From Mycobacterium mantenii (GTDB taxonomy: Bacteria > Actinomycetota > Actinomycetes > Mycobacteriales > Mycobacteriaceae), in NCBI RefSeq assembly GCF_010731775.1, contig NZ_AP022590.1, positions 2,294,001 to 2,358,000 of the forward strand: a stretch of DNA of 64,000 nt, written 5' to 3'. Within the stretch, counting starts at the first letter, position 1; every line of letters starts with the position of its first letter. A program made the position numbers and the translations under genes. The notes below the pieces were generated by a model. It made no database searches. It was not told the origin of the DNA and saw nothing but the letters and a program-made list of their open reading frames with translations. Shown here one piece after another: positions 27,801 through 36,377 of the stretch.

Positions 27801-28348
27801 TAGTCCAGGTACTCCTGCACGGTCGCGGGATGCAGGATCGGCATCGCGCAATGTATGAACGCCTGGTCACTGGCGTGAGCCAGAGTCGAGGACCGCGAAC
27901 CGTGATCGTCGCCGGCGAGGACCAGAACCCCACCATGGGCGGCCGCGCCGGCATACGCGCCGTGCTTGATCGCGTCGATGGACCGGTCGACCCCCGGTCC
28001 CTTTCCATACCAGATCCCGAACACGCCGTCGTACCGCATGTGCTGCATGATCGAGGCTCGCTGCGTCCCCCAGACGGAGGTCGCGGCCAAGTCCTCGTTG
28101 AGGCCGGGCTGGAAGTGGATGTCGTGTTGGGCAAGAAACTCTCGGCCCTGATGGAGCGCCTGGTCGTACCCACCCAGCGGGGACCCCGGGTAGCCGGAGA
28201 TGAAGCCCGCGGTCCGCAGGCCAGCCGCGGCATCACGCTGCCGCTGGACCATCGGAAGGCGGACCAGTGCCTGTGTGCCGGTGACGTAGACCCGGCCAGA
28301 GGCCTGCCGATACCGGTCTTCGAGTTGATATGAGGTCTTGACGGCCAC
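24887..28348 (-). CDS. Indolepyruvate ferredoxin oxidoreductase-type fused 2-oxoacid oxidoreductase
   Basis: 1153 residues from GTG 28348 (AAGGAG upstream). Alpha and gamma parts are fused as in other aerobic IorA-IorB-like enzymes: an N-terminal thiamine-pyrophosphate enzyme domain (GFISGYPGSPLGGYDQAL), a TPP-binding half with CSGCPHNTSTRLPEG and FGGIGCHGMAMSM near residue 430-450, an iron-sulfur segment CEGCGDCSVQSNC and CNKDYSCLLGYC near residue 630-670, and a C-terminal gamma domain starting with GIGGTGIVTMG near residue 725. It oxidatively decarboxylates a 2-oxo acid to an acyl-CoA and passes electrons to ferredoxin. The coupling to an aldehyde dehydrogenase is unusual. Confidence 0.93.
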   Translation of the reverse strand: MAVKTSYQLEDRYRQASGRVYVTGTQALVRLPMVQRQRDAAAGLRTAGFISGYPGSPLGGYDQALHQGREFLAQHDIHFQPGLNEDLAATSVWGTQRASIMQHMRYDGVFGIWYGKGPGVDRSIDAIKHGAYAGAAAHGGVLVLAGDDHGSRSSTLAHASDQAFIHCAMPILHPATVQEYLDYGIYGWAMSRFSGCWIGFKCVTDIIESGASVSVDADRVSIVLPEVKMPPSGLNIWRGSGGQIAEQLLYEHRLPAAQAFARVNGLDKTVIGGARRTLGIVTTGKAFLDVRAALDALGIDDDRAAELGLAVFKVAMPWPLEPTRILEFAESCDEVLVVEEKRPIIEEQLGRLLVNRADRPVLVGKVDEQGAALVPNRGELVPDAVAKVVAGRLCKLVDAPDVMQRANPRPTISVQAVKPGTDLVRKAAFCSGCPHNTSTRLPEGSIAFGGIGCHGMAMSMPDRPTVAVSQMGGEGAGWIGMAPFVDTPHIFQNLGDGTYFHSGLLAVRASVAAGVNITYKILANGAIAMTGGQAIQGEVTAPQIAHQVAAEGAAKVVVVSDEPKRWRGRNLPKGVTVHHRSELDRLQRELREIPGTTVIVYEQECAAEKRRKRKRGKYPDPDLRVVINERVCEGCGDCSVQSNCISVEPVETEFGRKRRINQSSCNKDYSCLLGYCPSFVTVKGAKLRASQTALPPLPADVAATLPTPTVADSDTPYSVLLAGIGGTGIVTMGALIGMAAHLEDKGVTVLDVAGLAQKNGPVTSHVRVYNRADEVHATRIETAGADILIGADIVVASGPECLGKIAPGHTALVINDHVAPTADFARNPDLDLSSTAMRGALERATGGGGAFVPATEFAEALMGDAIYTNILLLGFACQQGRLPVSVEALVRAIELNGVAVDANMRAFTWGRLAARDLAAVQTIANAALPDAIHQPAREETVDEIVVHRMGELTQYQNAAYAARYQAVVDRVRAVEAERVAGSDNLAKAVARYLYKLMAYKDEYEVARLLGDPGFWRGIDEQFEGDLRVEFHLAPQIFNRRDPDTGRANKWTFGQWMRPGFALLAKGKRLRGTGLDVFGRTAHRREERALIGRYEATIEELLGALDHDNHELAVEIASIPEHIRGYDLVKDAHLRDARERESELLTKFREGASA

Positions 28349-28388
28349 TTAGCGACTCCTTGACAGAAGCTCCCTGCATGAGCAGCTT

Positions 28389-28403
28389 CTTAACGAATGT
28401 AAC
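28389..28403. promoter_or_regulatory. Candidate operator, site 4 of CTTA-N7-TAAG
   Basis: CTTAACGAATGTAAC lies 40 bases upstream of the GTG of the ferredoxin oxidoreductase gene. The first half-site is exact, the second is TAAC. A second, wider-spaced pair (CTTAATC and ATTAAGG) follows at about 28407-28427, so the region may bind more than one dimer. Confidence 0.45.
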
Positions 28404-28579
28404 TGGCTTAATCGAACAATATTAAGGAAATCTACGGGCCGATCCGGGAGCGGTCAACCAAGGATGGAGTCTCGACGACAGCTGACCACAATCCCTGGTC
28501 GCTCGAGCGCGCCGAGCCTCGGCACAACGCCCACGCCAGACCGGTCCTCACCGGTTCGATTGACACTGCAACGCGGGGC

Positions 28580-29407
28580 TCACAGCCCGGATGAACCACT
28601 GCGCATCGCCCGGATCATGTTGTCCTGGACGAAGGACGCCACCAGTTGTCCGCCCCGGCGAAACACGTCGGCACGTCCGTAGCTTCGCCCGTTGCCCGCG
28701 TAGGGACTGCACTGGGATAAGAGCAGCCATTCGGTTGCTAACAAGGGTTCGTGGAAAGTGATCGTGTGGCTCAGCACCCCGGTCGAAAACGTTTTGTGTG
28801 CGAGCGCTTGTCCAACCCCTGCGTGGGGCCGCATCGCGGTACCGATGAGGAAGCCGTCGGTGGCATACGCCAGCAGCGCCTGCCCCAGCATCGGATCATC
28901 GGGTGCCCCGACGAAACGGCTCCACACGTCGAGTTCAGGCGGGCCGACCGCTTCGGGGTCGCTGATGTCGACTCCGCCGACGACGCGGACTTGCCAACCG
29001 CCCACGTCACTGCCCTGGATATCGTCGGGGTCCGATGCGGTCCTGGGTCGATCGGCGTGGCGGATGGCGTCTTGCTCATTCGCCGACAGGAGCACCATCG
29101 ATCTGGTGCAGATCCGCTCCCCTTGGCTGATCGTCACGGTGCAACTTGCGAGCGTTCGGCCGCTGTGCACCGGATCGACGATGATCTCCACAGGCTTGTC
29201 CGGCGCCGCTGCCCGGGCGAAGACGATGTGGAGGGTCTTCACCGTCTTGCCTTCGTGGCCGATGGACGCGGCCGCGATGGACTGCGCCATCAATTGCCCA
29301 CCGAAAACGATGGAGTGGCCCGTGTCGACGTTGCCGGCGGTAAACCGGCCCGGATGTGTCTGTGCCAGGACGAGGCTATCGAGGAGCCCCTGGACAGTGA
29401 AGGCCAT
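28580..29407 (-). CDS. Acyl-CoA thioesterase, TesB type
   Basis: 275 residues from ATG 29407. It has the two hot-dog domains of TesB: HSIVFGGQLMAQSIAAAS with the Gly-Gly-Gln segment in the first, and an ACOT C-terminal domain with LSHTITFHEPL, TEWLLLSQCSPYAGNGRSYG and FRRGGQLVASFVQDN. It hydrolyses acyl-CoA to acid plus CoA, releasing CoA or ending a pathway. It is encoded on the same strand as the ferredoxin oxidoreductase but 231 bases away, with its own CTTA-N7-TAAG-like site upstream. Confidence 0.9.
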   Translation of the reverse strand: MAFTVQGLLDSLVLAQTHPGRFTAGNVDTGHSIVFGGQLMAQSIAAASIGHEGKTVKTLHIVFARAAAPDKPVEIIVDPVHSGRTLASCTVTISQGERICTRSMVLLSANEQDAIRHADRPRTASDPDDIQGSDVGGWQVRVVGGVDISDPEAVGPPELDVWSRFVGAPDDPMLGQALLAYATDGFLIGTAMRPHAGVGQALAHKTFSTGVLSHTITFHEPLLATEWLLLSQCSPYAGNGRSYGRADVFRRGGQLVASFVQDNMIRAMRSGSSGL

Positions 29408-29577
29408 CGCTACTCGACTGAGGCAGACAGGCCGCCGCCGTCAAGGCGAGCGGCGCATCGGCTTCGCATCGCCGTCGTCAGATCGCCACGTCTGTCCGCG
29501 GGATGTATCGATCGTCGCGGGCAGGCTTGGTGGCCGGCTTCGAAGGACGAATTGTCGCGGCAACGGGCATGCAGCTA

Positions 29578-29593
29578 GTTTAACTATCTTAAA
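29578..29593. promoter_or_regulatory. Candidate operator, site 5 (weaker) of CTTA-N7-TAAG
   Basis: GTTTAACTATCTTAAA shares 11 of 16 positions with site 2, with half-sites TTTA and TAAA seven bases apart. It is followed by an inverted repeat GTTAGG-N11-CCTAAC at 29630-29652. Both lie between the divergent thioesterase and hydrolase genes. Confidence 0.35.
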
Positions 29594-29629
29594 AAATCCA
29601 TGTCAACTCGGCCGAAATCTTTTAATTGA

Positions 29630-29652
29630 GTTAGGTGAATTGCTAGCCTAAC
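29630..29652. repeat. Inverted repeat GTTAGG-N11-CCTAAC
   Basis: Six-base arms, exact, 11 bases apart, in an AT-rich stretch between divergent genes. It could be a second regulator site; with arms this short chance is possible. Confidence 0.25.
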
Positions 29653-30020
29653 GCGCGTGACCCGTCACTGCGTGGGCGTCGTCGTCCGGCCTTACGCGGC
29701 ATCGAGGTGCCACAAAGGCAGACATCCGTGAAGGCAAGCGCGCGATCCGCGCTCCGCTCCGGACTGCTGGCGCGGCGAAGGCCCTTGACCGGTTCAGCGA
29801 GGTTCGTAGCGACCGCGGGAAGAGCCGTTCCGGTTATCGCCCTGACTCAATCGGCGACCGGCATTCGACCACGGATGCAGTGCCGACGCCAGCGGGAACT
29901 GGCGCGGGTGACCACGCGCGGTGGCTTCAGGACAGCGTCCTGGCAAGCCGACCGGGTAGCTACTGGGGCACCGAGATCCTGGCAGGACGTGCTACCGCGT
30001 CGATGAAGGGTCTTTGTGCG

Positions 30021-30054
30021 CGTGTCACCGGAAGGGACGTGTCACCGGAAGGGA
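30021..30054. repeat. 17-base tandem duplication at a ribosome-binding site
   Basis: CGTGTCACCGGAAGGGA occurs twice without a gap (30021-30037 and 30038-30054). The second copy ends six bases before the ATG of the hydrolase gene and supplies its GGAAGGGA ribosome-binding site, so that site exists in two copies. Confidence 0.8.
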
Positions 30055-30059
30055 TAGGG

Positions 30060-30818
30060 ATGCGATTCGTATTCGTCCATGGCGGATTCCACGCCGCATG
30101 GTGCTGGACTCGTACGATCGTTGAACTCAAAAAACTCGGCCACGAGGCAGTCGCCGTCGACGTGCCCGGGCACGGCGCCCGCCTCGGTGAAGAGGCAACA
30201 TTGGACCAGCGGTGCAGCGCCATCGTCTCGGCAGTCCGGGCTGGCGACGTCCTGGTCGGGCATTCAGGTGGCGGATTCGACGCGACGCTCGCCGCTGACG
30301 CGGTGCCTGAGCTCATTAGCCACATCGTCTATCTCGCAGCTGGTCTGCCTCGCGAAGGCCGTACTTACCCAGAGGCAATGGCTATGCGCAACCGCGAGGA
30401 CGGCGAGTTCGACAGCGATGTCGGACAGATGCTCGGTTACCTACGCTTCGCCGATGACGGTTCGATGTGGATGGCCGACTTCGGACGAACATGGGAGTAC
30501 TTCTACCACGACTGTGATCAACGGACCGCCCGCTGGGCCTTCGAGCGACTCGGTCCGGAACGCTTCGGCGAGAACGCGAGCAGACCGGTGTCTATCCCAG
30601 CGTTCTGGGCCGCCGACTTGCCCCGCAGCTTCATCCTTTGCCTTCAGGACCATGCGATGCCGCGCTGGTTGGCGGACACCGTGGCGCATCGCCTCGGCGT
30701 CGAGCAATTGAGCATCGACACCTCACACTCGCCATTCCTCAGCCGCCCGCGTGAGTTGGCCGAGTTGCTTGTGCATGCGACGTCGACCGAGCCCATCGGG
30801 CCGCTCATCCCCGACTAG
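30060..30818 (+). CDS. Alpha/beta hydrolase
   Basis: 252 residues from ATG 30060, where GGAAGGGA precedes the start; the open frame extends upstream but without homology. It shows the fold's features: FVFVHGGFHAAWCW (oxyanion-hole HG motif), nucleophile elbow VGHSGGG near residue 70, and a late His in IDTSHSPFLSRP. It resembles esterase and hydroxynitrile-lyase-like small hydrolases that act on ester or C-C bonds. It precedes a P450 and an SDR on the same strand and may belong to their transcript. Confidence 0.85.
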   Translation: MRFVFVHGGFHAAWCWTRTIVELKKLGHEAVAVDVPGHGARLGEEATLDQRCSAIVSAVRAGDVLVGHSGGGFDATLAADAVPELISHIVYLAAGLPREGRTYPEAMAMRNREDGEFDSDVGQMLGYLRFADDGSMWMADFGRTWEYFYHDCDQRTARWAFERLGPERFGENASRPVSIPAFWAADLPRSFILCLQDHAMPRWLADTVAHRLGVEQLSIDTSHSPFLSRPRELAELLVHATSTEPIGPLIPD

Positions 30819-30945
30819 AGAAAGTCAAGCATGACCGGAGAAGACCCGCCAGTTACTCGACGTTGACACAGCCGTTTAGACAGTGCCAGGGTTCCAAAAA
30901 GGTTTACTACCAACATCTTCCGAGAATGACGAGAAGCGAGATGCC

Positions 30946-32148
30946 ATGACAGTCAGTGCCGCCAGTGACGTTAGCTACGACCCGTACGACGTGGGGCTCA
31001 ACGCCAATCCCTACCCGGCATTTCACCGACTACGCGAAGAGGCGCCACTGTATTACAACGAGCAGCATGATTTTTACGCGCTGAGCCGGTTCGCCGACGT
31101 CGATAGGGCACTGGTTGATTATGAGACCTTCAGCTCCGCGCGCGGCGTGATCTTGGAACTGATCAAGGCGAACATCGATATCCCGCCAGGGATGCTCCTC
31201 TTCGAAGACCCGCCGACGCACGACATTCACCGCAAACTGCTTGCCCGAATGTTCACTCCACGCAAGATCAGTGAGCTGGAAAACAAGATCCGCGACTACT
31301 GTGCGCGTTGTTTGGATCCACTGATCGGTGCGGACGGGTTCGACTTTGTCGCCGATCTCGGCGCCCAGATGCCGATGCGGGTAATCGGCATGCTGGTCGG
31401 CATTCCCGAAGCAGACCAAGAGTCGATCCGGGACCGATCCAACGCGATGATGCGGACCGAAGCGGGCCAGCCGCTTTCGATGGCAACCGACGGTGTGGAC
31501 TCTGGTGAGATATTCGCAGAGTACATCGACTGGCGGGCCAAGCACCCGTCGGATGACATCATGACCGAACTGCTCAACGTCGAGTTCGAAGACGAGAACG
31601 GCATCACCCGACGACTGACGCGCGATGAACTGCTCATGTATGTCAACGTGGTGGCCGGGGCAGGCAACGAAACCACCACCCGGCTGATCGGCTGGACCGG
31701 CAAGGTGCTGGCCGAGCATCCAGAGCAACGCCGGCATCTGGTTGAAGACCCCTCGCTGATTCCGCGGGCAATCGAGGAGGTACTGCGCTACGAGCCGCCG
31801 GCGCCACACGCCGCGCGGTACGTCACCCGCGACATCGAATACTACGGCCAGACCGTGCCCGGGGGGAGCGTGATGATGATGCTGATTGGGGCAGCCAACC
31901 GCGACCACCGCCAATTCCCCCCTGACGGTGAAGTTTTCGACATTCATCGCAAGCTGCGCCAGCACCTGTCGTTCAGCGTTGGCACTCACTATTGCCTGGG
32001 ATCGGCGCTGGCCCGTCTCGAGGGACGGATCGCGTTGGAGGAGGTCTTGAAGCGGTTCCCCGACTGGGACGTGGTCCTTGATGAGGCCAGGCTCTCTCCG
32101 ACCTCGACGGTGCGGGGCTGGGAAACGATGCCTGCGGTCATTGGCTAA
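30946..32148 (+). CDS. Cytochrome P450
   Basis: 400 residues from ATG 30946, chosen because MTVSAASDVSYDPYDVGLNA matches the normal P450 start. Heme loop FSVGTHYCLG with Cys350; I-helix VVAGAGNETTTRLI; K-helix EEVLRYEPP. The C-helix region is EDPPTHDIHRKLLARMF. A soluble class I enzyme. The short-chain dehydrogenase gene begins 53 bases downstream, suggesting sequential hydroxylation and alcohol oxidation. Confidence 0.93.
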   Translation: MTVSAASDVSYDPYDVGLNANPYPAFHRLREEAPLYYNEQHDFYALSRFADVDRALVDYETFSSARGVILELIKANIDIPPGMLLFEDPPTHDIHRKLLARMFTPRKISELENKIRDYCARCLDPLIGADGFDFVADLGAQMPMRVIGMLVGIPEADQESIRDRSNAMMRTEAGQPLSMATDGVDSGEIFAEYIDWRAKHPSDDIMTELLNVEFEDENGITRRLTRDELLMYVNVVAGAGNETTTRLIGWTGKVLAEHPEQRRHLVEDPSLIPRAIEEVLRYEPPAPHAARYVTRDIEYYGQTVPGGSVMMMLIGAANRDHRQFPPDGEVFDIHRKLRQHLSFSVGTHYCLGSALARLEGRIALEEVLKRFPDWDVVLDEARLSPTSTVRGWETMPAVIG

Positions 32149-32201
32149 ACCGCAACGGCTTTGAATTCACAACGGAAATCACAAAGGGAAATGGGGTAAC
32201 G

Positions 32202-33038
32202 ATGGCTGGGCGAGTCGACGGCAAAGTCGCATTCATCAGCGGCGGGGCGCGTGGCCAAGGTCGCAGCCACGCGGTCCGGTTGGCGCAAGAGGGCGCGGAT
32301 ATCATCGTGGTCGACATCTGCAAACCGATCGAAGGTGTACCGATTCCACCGTCGACGCCGGAGGATCTTGCCGCGACCGCCGATCTGGTAAAGGCTCACA
32401 ACCGCCGCATCTTCACCGCCGAGGTCGACGTGCGGGATTACGACGCGCTGAAAGCTGCGGTGGACACCGGCGTGGAGCAACTGGGCAGGCTGGACATCAT
32501 CGTGGCCAATGCCGGTACCGCCATGGGTGGTGCGACGCTGGATCAGACCACCGAACGCCATTGGCAGGACATGATGGACGTCAACTTGTCGGGGGTGTGG
32601 AAGACGGTGAAAGCCGGTGTGCCGCACATGGTGTCGGGTGGCCGCGGCGGTTCAATCATCTTGACCAGCTCGGTCGGTGGTCTGAAGGCCTACCCGCAGA
32701 CAGGTAACTACATCGCGGCCAAGCACGGCGTGGTGGGGCTTATGCGGACTTTTGCAGTGGAGTTGGGCCAGCACATGATCCGCGTCAACTCGGTCCACCC
32801 GACCCATGTCAACACACCGATGGTGATGAACGAGACCACGTTCAATATGTTCCGGCCGGATCTGGAAAATCCCGGCCCCGACGACATTGCTCCGATCTGT
32901 CAGATGTTTCACACATTACCGATCCCGTGGGTCGAACCCGAGGACATCAGCAACGCGGTGCTGTTCCTGGCGTCCGACGAATCCCGCTACATCACCGGTG
33001 TCACACTGCCCATCGATGCCGGCAGCTGCCTGAAGTAA
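32202..33038 (+). CDS. Mycofactocin-type short-chain dehydrogenase
   Basis: 278 residues. It begins MAGRVDGKVAFISGGARGQG, with SHAVRLAQEGADIIVVDICK, the signature of actinobacterial SDRs that carry non-exchangeable NAD and are linked with mycofactocin. The family's extra segment after the second strand is present (PIPPSTPEDLAATADLVKAH). Catalytic Ser and YIAAK are in LTSSVGGLKAYPQTGNYIAAK region. It would oxidise an alcohol made by the upstream P450 and pass electrons to mycofactocin; this coupling is known for the family and is inferred here. No mycofactocin biosynthesis genes are in the window. Confidence 0.9.
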   Translation: MAGRVDGKVAFISGGARGQGRSHAVRLAQEGADIIVVDICKPIEGVPIPPSTPEDLAATADLVKAHNRRIFTAEVDVRDYDALKAAVDTGVEQLGRLDIIVANAGTAMGGATLDQTTERHWQDMMDVNLSGVWKTVKAGVPHMVSGGRGGSIILTSSVGGLKAYPQTGNYIAAKHGVVGLMRTFAVELGQHMIRVNSVHPTHVNTPMVMNETTFNMFRPDLENPGPDDIAPICQMFHTLPIPWVEPEDISNAVLFLASDESRYITGVTLPIDAGSCLK

Positions 33039-33444
33039 ATCGGCTAGCCGGGTCGGACCACGGAGCTTCCAGTCAGCAGTGATGATCCGCCCGCCAAAAC
33101 GGCAGTGTCGATAAATGGTTGGACGACAACGGCTTCGCGTGTAGCGGGGGCATGGGTGGGATGGGCTCAGACCAGCGATTGCAGTGTCGCGGTTTCCAGT
33201 TCGGCGGCGCTCTGTGGCTTGGGTCAACTCGGCTTGGTCGCCATCTCGTAATTCTGTCTTCCTGAGTGGCGCGACGTGCTCACGGGGAACGAGATGCAGA
33301 TGGAATCGGTCCGTTTCGCTGGGGGCCTGCCAGCACGATGTTTCGTTCCACCGGCATGTTCACTGGCTCTCCGAAATCGGCGGAAAGGCAGTCTCGGTTT
33401 TCGGCGCAGACGCGGCGCGTCCGGAGACGCCGATCGTAATCGAT
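33039..33444. other. Gene-free interval between convergent genes
   Basis: I see no supported gene, strong hairpin or AT-rich promoter in these 406 bases. Open frames here are short and not protein-like. Confidence 0.5.
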
Positions 33445-34614
33445 TTAAAGGCCGAGGAATTCGGTGATGTTGGTGTTGATGATCCGTGCGGCCGCCTGGG
33501 GTCCAACAGCTTCGACGACTGTGGCCAGCGACTTCTCCGAGTAGCCGTAGGTGCTTTCGTTGTGGGGGTAGTCCGAGGACCAGAAGACTTTGTTGACGCC
33601 GATCCGCTCGATCAGCTGCAGGCCGACCGGGTCGAGCATGAATGATGCGCTCATGTGGTTGTCCCAGTAGTAGCGCACGTCGTGCTCGAGAGGCCGGTTG
33701 AGCATGTGCCGATACGACGCCACCAAATGTTCGGCGTCTTGCAGCGCCCAGGGCACCCACGCGATCCCGCCCTCGAACCAGCCGATCTGCAGCCCGGGGT
33801 GGCGATCGAGGATGCCGCCGAAGATGTACTTGGAGAACACTTCCCGGAACCCGTCGATGTTGGTCATCATGCTGACCACGATGGGGTTGAACTCCGACGG
33901 GATTTTCGGTGGCGTCTCACCGATGTGGTGGGTCAGCGGCAGACCGGCGGCTTCGATCTCCTCGAACACCGCCGTCATCGCCGTGCTCGCGTAGTCGATC
34001 GGGTTGCCGTCGTCGTCCTTGCCGGGATTCAACGGCAACAGAAATGTCTTGAGCCCCAACGACTTCAGCTCGGCAAGGGTGCGCCGGGCGCCCTGGGGAT
34101 CCCACCAGTTGATCAGCCCCACCCCGTAGAAGTGCCCACCGGAGCGCTCTTGTAGCTCGGCAACATATTCGTTGTAGACGCGGAAGGCCAGCTCACGAAT
34201 CTCCTTGTCCGGGTAGCCAAACAGCGCCAGGATCGCGTTGGGGAACGCCAACTCCTTATCGACCCCGTCGGCACGCAACTCCTCGATCCGCGCCTCGATG
34301 TTGGTGCTCGCCGCCCCGGGCAGATCGTCGTACTGCATCACCACCGCGCTGAAGGTGTCCCACAAAAACGACTGCCCCTTGACCCCGATGTGGTAGGCGC
34401 CGTCGTCGTACCAGATCCGCGGCGCGTCCTCTTTGAGCTTGTCCGGGAAACGCTGGTAGAAAATGTCCTCGGCCAACGTGATGTGATTATCGGCAGAAAA
34501 CACCACCGTGCCCTCCGGCAAACCCACATCACTACCACCGGCATGGCCCCGACGATCCTTGGGAGCGCCCAACCCCTCAGGCGGATAAAGCGAAACAGCG
34601 GACTGACTAGACAT
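33445..34614 (-). CDS. Amidohydrolase-2 family protein
   Basis: 389 residues from ATG 34614 (GGAGG upstream). It has the metal-dependent TIM-barrel pattern: VVFSADNHITLAED near the N-terminus, LPLTHHIGETPP mid-protein, IGWFEGGIAWVPWALQDAEH, and the C-terminal FWSSDYPHNEST with the metal-binding Asp. It is a paralogue of the protein at 19229. Members of this group in actinobacterial catabolic clusters probably hydrolyse or decarboxylate ring-cleavage products. It lies downstream of a P450-ferredoxin pair on the same strand, 69 bases apart. Confidence 0.88.
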   Translation of the reverse strand: MSSQSAVSLYPPEGLGAPKDRRGHAGGSDVGLPEGTVVFSADNHITLAEDIFYQRFPDKLKEDAPRIWYDDGAYHIGVKGQSFLWDTFSAVVMQYDDLPGAASTNIEARIEELRADGVDKELAFPNAILALFGYPDKEIRELAFRVYNEYVAELQERSGGHFYGVGLINWWDPQGARRTLAELKSLGLKTFLLPLNPGKDDDGNPIDYASTAMTAVFEEIEAAGLPLTHHIGETPPKIPSEFNPIVVSMMTNIDGFREVFSKYIFGGILDRHPGLQIGWFEGGIAWVPWALQDAEHLVASYRHMLNRPLEHDVRYYWDNHMSASFMLDPVGLQLIERIGVNKVFWSSDYPHNESTYGYSEKSLATVVEAVGPQAAARIINTNITEFLGL

Positions 34615-34683
34615 CGATGATCCTCCAATCGGATCGACCTGATTGTCGAAAAACGGTTCGCTCGGCGTGAGGGGTATAGCTAG

Positions 34684-35934
34684 TCACCAAGTCACTGGCA
34701 GCTCGTAGACGCCGTAGGCGAGACGGTCGTGCTTGAACGGGACCTCCTCGACCGGCACGGCGAGTCGCATCGTCGGGATGCGGCGGAACAACGTGTGGAA
34801 GACGATTTGCAGCTCCGCCCGGGCCAACTGCTGGCCGACGCATTGATGCCTGCCGTAACCGAATGCGACATTCTGGCCCGCGTTGGAGCGGTGCACATGC
34901 AACTGATCCGGTTCGTCGAACACTCCGGCATCCCAATTGGCCGGCGCCAAGTCGATGATGACACCCTCGCCTGCGCGGATAACCTCCCCCGCGATCTCGA
35001 TGTCCTCGATAGCAACCCGACGCTGGCCGTTGTGAATGATGGACAAATAGCGCAGCAATTCCTCCACCGCATTCGCGATGACTTTCGGATCGTCGGTGTC
35101 CCGCAGCACCGCCAGCTGATCGGGGTGCTGCAGCAAGGCCAACACCCCGAGACCGATCATGTTCCCGGTGGTCTCATGGCCGGCGATCAGCACCCCGGCG
35201 CCGAGGTCGGCGGCTTCACCGATGCTGAGCTCGTCGGCCTTGACCCGCTCGGCCAGATCCGACACCGCATCCTCGGCCGGGTTCACCATCTTCGCCTCGA
35301 CCAGCTTCGCCAGGTATTCCCGGAGCTGCATGATCCCCTTAAGGACGTCCTCTCCCGTCGCATACCGCTCCACACCGGTGTTGGCGTGTTGCTGGAAGAA
35401 ATCGGCGTCCTCATACGGCACACCCAGCAATTGGCTGATCACCAGCGACGGGATCGGCAGCGCCAACGCGGTGACGATATCCCCCGGCTGCGGCCCAGCC
35501 AGCATCGCGTCTATGTGCTCGTCGGTGATCTGCTGAATCACCGGCCGCAGGCCTTCCACCCGCTTGAAGGTGAACGGCTTGGACAACATCCGCCGGAACC
35601 GGGTGTGCTCCTCACCGTCGGAGGTAAAGACCGAGCGCGGACGCTTGTCCGCCATCAACGACATGCCCTCGTTCCAGTGTGGAAAACCGGGACGCCGGTC
35701 ATCGACGCTGATGCGGGAATCGGAAAACAGCGCCCGTACCTCCTCATGGCCGGTGATCAACCACGGCGTGCTGCCGTCCCAAATACGGACCCTGCTCAGC
35801 GGCTTGGCTTCAGCCAGCGCGAGCACATCCGGCGGCAGGGCGAACGGGCAACCCGCCGAACGGGCCATCGGGTATTCCGGTATGTCGGAGGCCGTTTCGG
35901 TCGCGGATCCGGTTTCGGTATCGGACACAGTCAC
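34684..35934 (-). CDS. Cytochrome P450
   Basis: 416 residues. Heme loop FGYGRHQCVG with Cys365; I-helix LIAGHETTGNMIG; K-helix EELLRYLS. The N-terminal text (YPMARSAGCPFALPP) and overall pattern resemble the CYP105/CYP107-like soluble P450s. Its start overlaps the stop of the upstream 3Fe-4S ferredoxin gene (ATGA), a typical arrangement that pairs a P450 with its electron donor. A reductase is not adjacent. Confidence 0.94.
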   Translation of the reverse strand: MTVSDTETGSATETASDIPEYPMARSAGCPFALPPDVLALAEAKPLSRVRIWDGSTPWLITGHEEVRALFSDSRISVDDRRPGFPHWNEGMSLMADKRPRSVFTSDGEEHTRFRRMLSKPFTFKRVEGLRPVIQQITDEHIDAMLAGPQPGDIVTALALPIPSLVISQLLGVPYEDADFFQQHANTGVERYATGEDVLKGIMQLREYLAKLVEAKMVNPAEDAVSDLAERVKADELSIGEAADLGAGVLIAGHETTGNMIGLGVLALLQHPDQLAVLRDTDDPKVIANAVEELLRYLSIIHNGQRRVAIEDIEIAGEVIRAGEGVIIDLAPANWDAGVFDEPDQLHVHRSNAGQNVAFGYGRHQCVGQQLARAELQIVFHTLFRRIPTMRLAVPVEEVPFKHDRLAYGVYELPVTW

Positions 35935-36125
35935 TCCTCGATGTGGATGGCGAGCGCGGGACAGCTCGCGGCGGCGCGGCGGGCATTGTCAGCCTGCTCG
36001 GCAGGCGGGTTTTCGTTAAGCAGCACAACGACGCCGTCCTCGTCGCGCTGGTCGAAAATCTCGCTCGCTTGCATCACACAATTTCCGGCAGATGTACATT
36101 TGTCTTGGTCCACAATCACTTTCAT
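35931..36125 (-). CDS. 3Fe-4S type ferredoxin, partner of the adjacent P450
   Basis: 64 residues from ATG 36125 with GGGAGAG upstream. The cluster ligands are in DQDKCTSAGNCVMQ and, near the C-terminus, AASCPALAI: three Cys (C-x5-C and CP) with the position that would hold a fourth ligand occupied by Gly or Ala, as in P450-linked 3Fe-4S ferredoxins. It carries electrons to the P450 whose gene overlaps its stop by four bases, and may serve the other P450s and Rieske enzymes too. Confidence 0.92.
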   Translation of the reverse strand: MKVIVDQDKCTSAGNCVMQASEIFDQRDEDGVVVLLNENPPAEQADNARRAAASCPALAIHIEE

Positions 36126-36377
36126 TACAATCTCTCCCACCGAGGCACGCCACTCGGTCAGACGTGCCAGTCAAGTCGTCGATGTTGTAGGCGGGCCACG
36201 ACCTCCCGCAGCCGACCGATGCGCACCTGAAAGGTTGGGCCCCTCGGCCCATGGGCTATCGGCCAGCGATCACGGATTTCGTCGATGCGGCGACCAAGCC
36301 AAGTTTTTCGATACTTGTCCGTAGTACCCCCTTCGAGGACGGCAGGCCGCAGTTCTCATTTGCCAACGAGGCGCGCG

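Larger units (their letters stand above)
29408..30059. other. Divergent upstream region of the thioesterase and hydrolase genes
   Basis: No supported gene in 652 bases. The first part holds AT-rich promoter-like DNA (29578-29650) with candidate regulatory repeats; the rest is ordinary high-GC sequence whose open frames are not protein-like. The 17-base tandem repeat at 30021-30054 closes the interval. Confidence 0.5.

Noticed and set aside
31030..31989. Minus-strand open frame of 319 codons opposite a P450
   Set aside because: Mirror of the P450 at 30946, which has the heme loop and I-helix motifs.
34729..36324. Plus-strand open frame of 531 codons opposite a P450 and ferredoxin
   Set aside because: The opposite strand has complete P450 and ferredoxin motifs with coupled starts; the plus frame has none.
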